Part shown: piece after piece, positions 61,525 to 64,000 of the stretch
Layout of the letters: each line of letters opens with the position of its first letter
How positions within the stretch are numbered: position 1 is the stretch's first letter
DNA from: Rhizomucor pusillus
Taxonomy: Eukaryota; Mucoromycota; Mucoromycetes; Mucorales; Lichtheimiaceae
Length of the DNA: 64,000 nucleotides
Direction of reading: 5' to 3'
Assembly: GCA_900175165.2 (NCBI GenBank)
Contig: FWWN02000610.1
Location: 1-64,000 of the forward strand
Notes under the pieces: model-generated
What the model was told of the DNA's origin: nothing
The model's input: the letters and a program-made list of their open reading frames with translations, nothing else
The model's database searches: none
Position numbers and translations under genes: made by a program

Positions 61525-61901
61525 CTACATGCCAGAGTTGCGCAAGGTCTCAAGACGTTGGACAATGAAGACGCTGGTGTCAAGGAAACGTTCAACGCAG
61601 TTGGCCAAGCAAGCTTCTTCGCTTCGATCAAGTTTGTTGTTGATTTTGCTGATGCACTTATCCTAGAAAAGACACGTTTCAGCAATCACGACAAGAACTA
61701 ATATATCAAAACCTTGGCATACCCAGCAGCTGTCGGTAAGACCGTGAACAGTTTGCTGAACGCGAGCCTTTGCGTTCTCGGCTTCAAGGAACTAGCGATT
61801 CAACATTTTAGCACCAAATGACGTATTCCGACGACATTCAGGTTTGTTACCTGAGCAAGTTCACGTTGGTCTTGTTCGCTAAATTGAGGCAAATCAGACA
61901 T
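61525..61901 (-). CDS. TIM8: Mitochondrial import chaperone TIM8
   Basis: Exons 61851-61901, 61723-61791 and 61525-61662 give 85 residues, the normal size of a small Tim. Motifs: [20 protein letters not shown] at the start, then twin CX3C (SCWDKC and ACLANC with 14 residues between), then [13 protein letters not shown]. The second intron sits between SCW and DKC, inside the first CX3C. TIM8 with TIM13 forms a hexameric chaperone in the intermembrane space that escorts hydrophobic precursors to the TIM22/TIM23 machinery. TIM13 and TIM8 are alike, but the [14 protein letters not shown] start favours TIM8. Confidence 0.9.
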
Positions 61902-62983
61902 GTTTTAGAGCGTTGTGAATAGACTACCGGCTTTCATTCTCGACTTGGGTTACTCGACTGTGGCTTGTGAAAACCGCGCTATTGCAGAGGAATCACCCTC
62001 CGTTCAATCTGTACAGCTTTTACCTTGTTAAGATATTCCGAAGTTACAAGCTCGCCGTGGGTTGATATTCACCCCGTCGTAATGAGTTTTCTGGAAGAAA
62101 ACAAGTAGCTGAAATGCTATATCGCTACGTGAAGTATACTCGAAAGGATGTCACTTATTTTCCCGCTATCCAACTACGTAGCAAATGGTTATCTGTGGGC
62201 TAAACAAACCAGACAATTGATATTCCGTTGTTGCCTCAAAGTTTAGCGTGCTTTCCATCAGACAAACTGTATTATATCTAACTTATTAGGCTTTCGCTAA
62301 GTATTTGACGAATGCAATGCTCGAACTGGAAGTACCGGACAAATGGCATGCCTCAGTTTAGTACTACTCATATCTTAACGTGTCCATAAAATAAGCCCTC
62401 AAAATTCAGTTGATGGCGGATGCTTCGTGAATAGCAGAACGGCAATAATGTGGTGCAAAAGGCTGTTTTCAGTCACCGGCATACGAGTGCTCACTTGGCA
62501 TGCCAACGGTATGTCTTTCAAGCTCAGCCCACGAGCGATTTCGCAATGGCGATACCATTGAGACACAACCTCCTGAAGCGATGCACGGGGAGCATTACCG
62601 TTTGGCGGGGGGTCTCGATTGTGCGCTGTGGCGGTTACACATCCCATTGAAGATCGGAATTCCCTTTTCCAGAGCTTGTTGAGTGCCACTTCACTGAAAA
62701 TGGTGCTGCCCGGCAACCGTGGAAAATGAGATCCAGGGGCTCGGGGAAGTCAAAGAAGCAGTAAACGATAACTGAGTGCAAAATGTTAGGCAGCGTGCAT
62801 CCTTTGTCGGTCGCCATTGCAGCAACAGCTTCTAAAAAAAAGACTTGCATCCTAAAAAAAAAGCAGCTGTGCACAAATGTTCGCGAAAAGGAAAAAAAGC
62901 CCGTCGACGTTCCAGATGCTCTTGTCTTAAAAACCCGTTCAGTCTCTCATCGGTTTCCTTGACGTCTTTTCCACTTGCTTGAC
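61902..62983. other. 1.1-kb region, no gene recognised
   Basis: Contains the TIM8 promoter (right side of 61902) and the promoter of the secreted protein gene. Short frames on both strands have no recognisable family. Confidence 0.4.
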
Positions 62984-64000
62984 ATGCGTTCAGCGCTCCT
63001 TCTTGTCTCTGCATTCTTTGCAGCTGCAGCATCAGCCTCGAAGACTCAGGTGGCTGTCAACAGCTTATCTGACTTCTGCCTCTTCCTGCCTCCAAAGCCT
63101 GGAATGGAAATTGCTCCTAACGAGGACATCGGTATCTCTTTCTGTTTGAAACCTTCGACCATTTCCGGTTCTAAGGCTTTGCCTGCAGGTAATAAAGAGA
63201 TAAATACACGCGTTCAAATGTATTTTGACAGCTGACTGACAATTTCTTGCTAAAGGTTTCATAAAGACCGCTCACTTTTTAAAGACAAGCACGTACGTTC
63301 AACTCACTGGTTGGATCGACCGCACCAAGTACAAGCTCAAGAGCTCGGATGGTGGAGGACAATACGATAACCATGGCAATGGTAAACCCGTTGGCGCTGT
63401 GTGCAAGAACTACAACTATTTTGTCGAATTGATCGAGCCCGATATCAACCGCTTCTGCATCCGCTGCTGCCAGAACAAGGTAAATCATTCATATTATCGG
63501 ACTGTTTATTCTTTAGATAGCACTGCTTATATCAGACGCTGTTGATAGGCTGATTGTCCCACCGGCCGATCTGGTTACGGCTGTCTTCGCGTCGTCCCTG
63601 GTGACTATTCTCATGGAAAGAACACAACTTCTACCAGCTTGACCGGTTCTACTTCGACTACTAACAGTAAAACGTCCACGACCACCAAGAAGACAACTAC
63701 TACCAAGAAGTCTTCCACCAAGACTCAGACTGCTACGACAACTGCCAAGAGTGCTGCCAAGACAAGTACTACAGCTACAGCTACACCTTCTCTAGCACAC
63801 AACAACGCCGAGTACGAGTACGTTTTGGAAGAAATGGATCAGGCTGGTATGACCTACAATGAAGCTGCACAGTACGAGGAGCCTCAGTATGACAGCGCCA
63901 TCGATGCCTTCCCTGATGCCATCCAGACCATTAAAGACCAGATCGCACAGCAGGTTCCAGTTGATGAAATCAAAAGTCAGTTTACCGGGTTCTTGCACAC
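62984..64000 (+). CDS. Secreted protein with Thr/Ser-rich stalk (partial)
   Basis: Exons 62984-63188, 63256-63479 and 63549 to beyond the window end. The first 18 or so residues are a signal peptide (MRSALLLVSAFFAAAASAS). The folded part starts KTQVAVNSLSDFCLFLPP and has many Cys, including VCKNYNYFVELIEP, RFCIRCCQNK and ADCPTGRSGYGCLRVVPGDY, suggesting a disulfide-bonded domain of about 140 residues. Then comes a Thr/Ser/Lys-rich stalk of about 45 residues (many TTT and STT) likely to be O-mannosylated, followed by an acidic helical part (YEYVLEEMDQAGMTYNEAAQ). I recall similar secreted proteins in Mucorales but know no function. The C-terminus is outside the window. Confidence 0.75.

Noticed and set aside
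62399..62874. Minus-strand frames upstream of the secreted protein gene
   Set aside because: No recognisable motif, overlapping frames on both strands, probable promoter DNA.

Overview
This window is nuclear DNA of a filamentous fungus, most likely Mucoromycota and probably order Mucorales. The evidence is compact genes with many short GT-AG introns (mostly 50-70 bp, often with a CTAAC or CTAAT branch site), fungal-type genes (ATP sulfurylase with an inactive APS-kinase domain, an ABC-F elongation factor 3 family protein, STE50, ATG29, OPI3, Zn2Cys6 regulators), and several decayed copies of multi-intron 'hypothetical' families that I associate with Mucorales. The family link for those copies rests on recall, not on a search. 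Genus cannot be fixed from the sequence.

Layout. 0-2 kb: a nearly intact lineage-specific gene with one frameshift. 2.3-4.4 kb: TAF8 (+) and OPI3 (-), convergent. 5.2-6.7 kb: a cytochrome P450 pseudogene. 8.5-8.9 kb: a broken 3' piece of GAPDH (-). 9.3-13.0 kb: ATG29 (-) and mitochondrial citrate synthase (-). 13-16.6 kb: mostly gene-poor, with one decayed gene. 16.6-21.9 kb: STE50 and an EF-3/EF-3-like ABC-F protein (+). 22.2-23.7 kb: a 30-bp near-perfect hairpin and another decayed lineage-specific gene. 23.8-27.9 kb: a SET-domain lysine methyltransferase (+) convergent with UTP18 (-). 28-30.2 kb: gene-poor, with a decayed fragment. 30.2-33.5 kb: a calcium-regulated mitochondrial carrier (+) convergent with a membrane GNAT acetyltransferase (-). 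34-38 kb: MET3 (-) diverging from a Rossmann-fold protein (+). 40-43.5 kb: an RRM plus Pumilio RNA-binding protein. 43.7-46.3 kb: a small KRE9/KNH-like secreted protein and a small Zn2Cys6 regulator. 46.8-50.4 kb, all (-): a ThrE/PRM10-like membrane protein, PAM18 and proteasome PRE5. 51.3-55.1 kb: a decayed Fanzor/TnpB-like gene. 55.3-58.7 kb: a Zn2Cys6 regulator (-) diverging from ERV1 (+). 58.9-61.9 kb: a conserved protein of unknown role (-) and TIM8 (-). 63-64 kb: a secreted protein with a Thr/Ser-rich stalk, cut by the window edge.

The host genes are a random housekeeping set (transcription, phospholipid, autophagy, TCA cycle, translation, ribosome biogenesis, sulfur assimilation, mitochondrial import) with no visible cluster logic. 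The mitochondrial import genes ERV1, TIM8 and PAM18 are close but not co-oriented as a unit. The most notable item is the 51.3-55.1 kb region. Its C-terminal end carries a CxxC...CxxxxC zinc ribbon, followed by an acidic RuvC-III-like motif and preceded by a candidate RuvC-I Asp motif, which is the architecture of eukaryotic Fanzor (TnpB-related, RNA-guided) nucleases. This copy is broken by stops and frameshifts.

Limits: splice junctions were derived by hand from reading frames and GT/AG consensus. tRNAs and other small RNAs were not searched exhaustively. No database comparison was possible.
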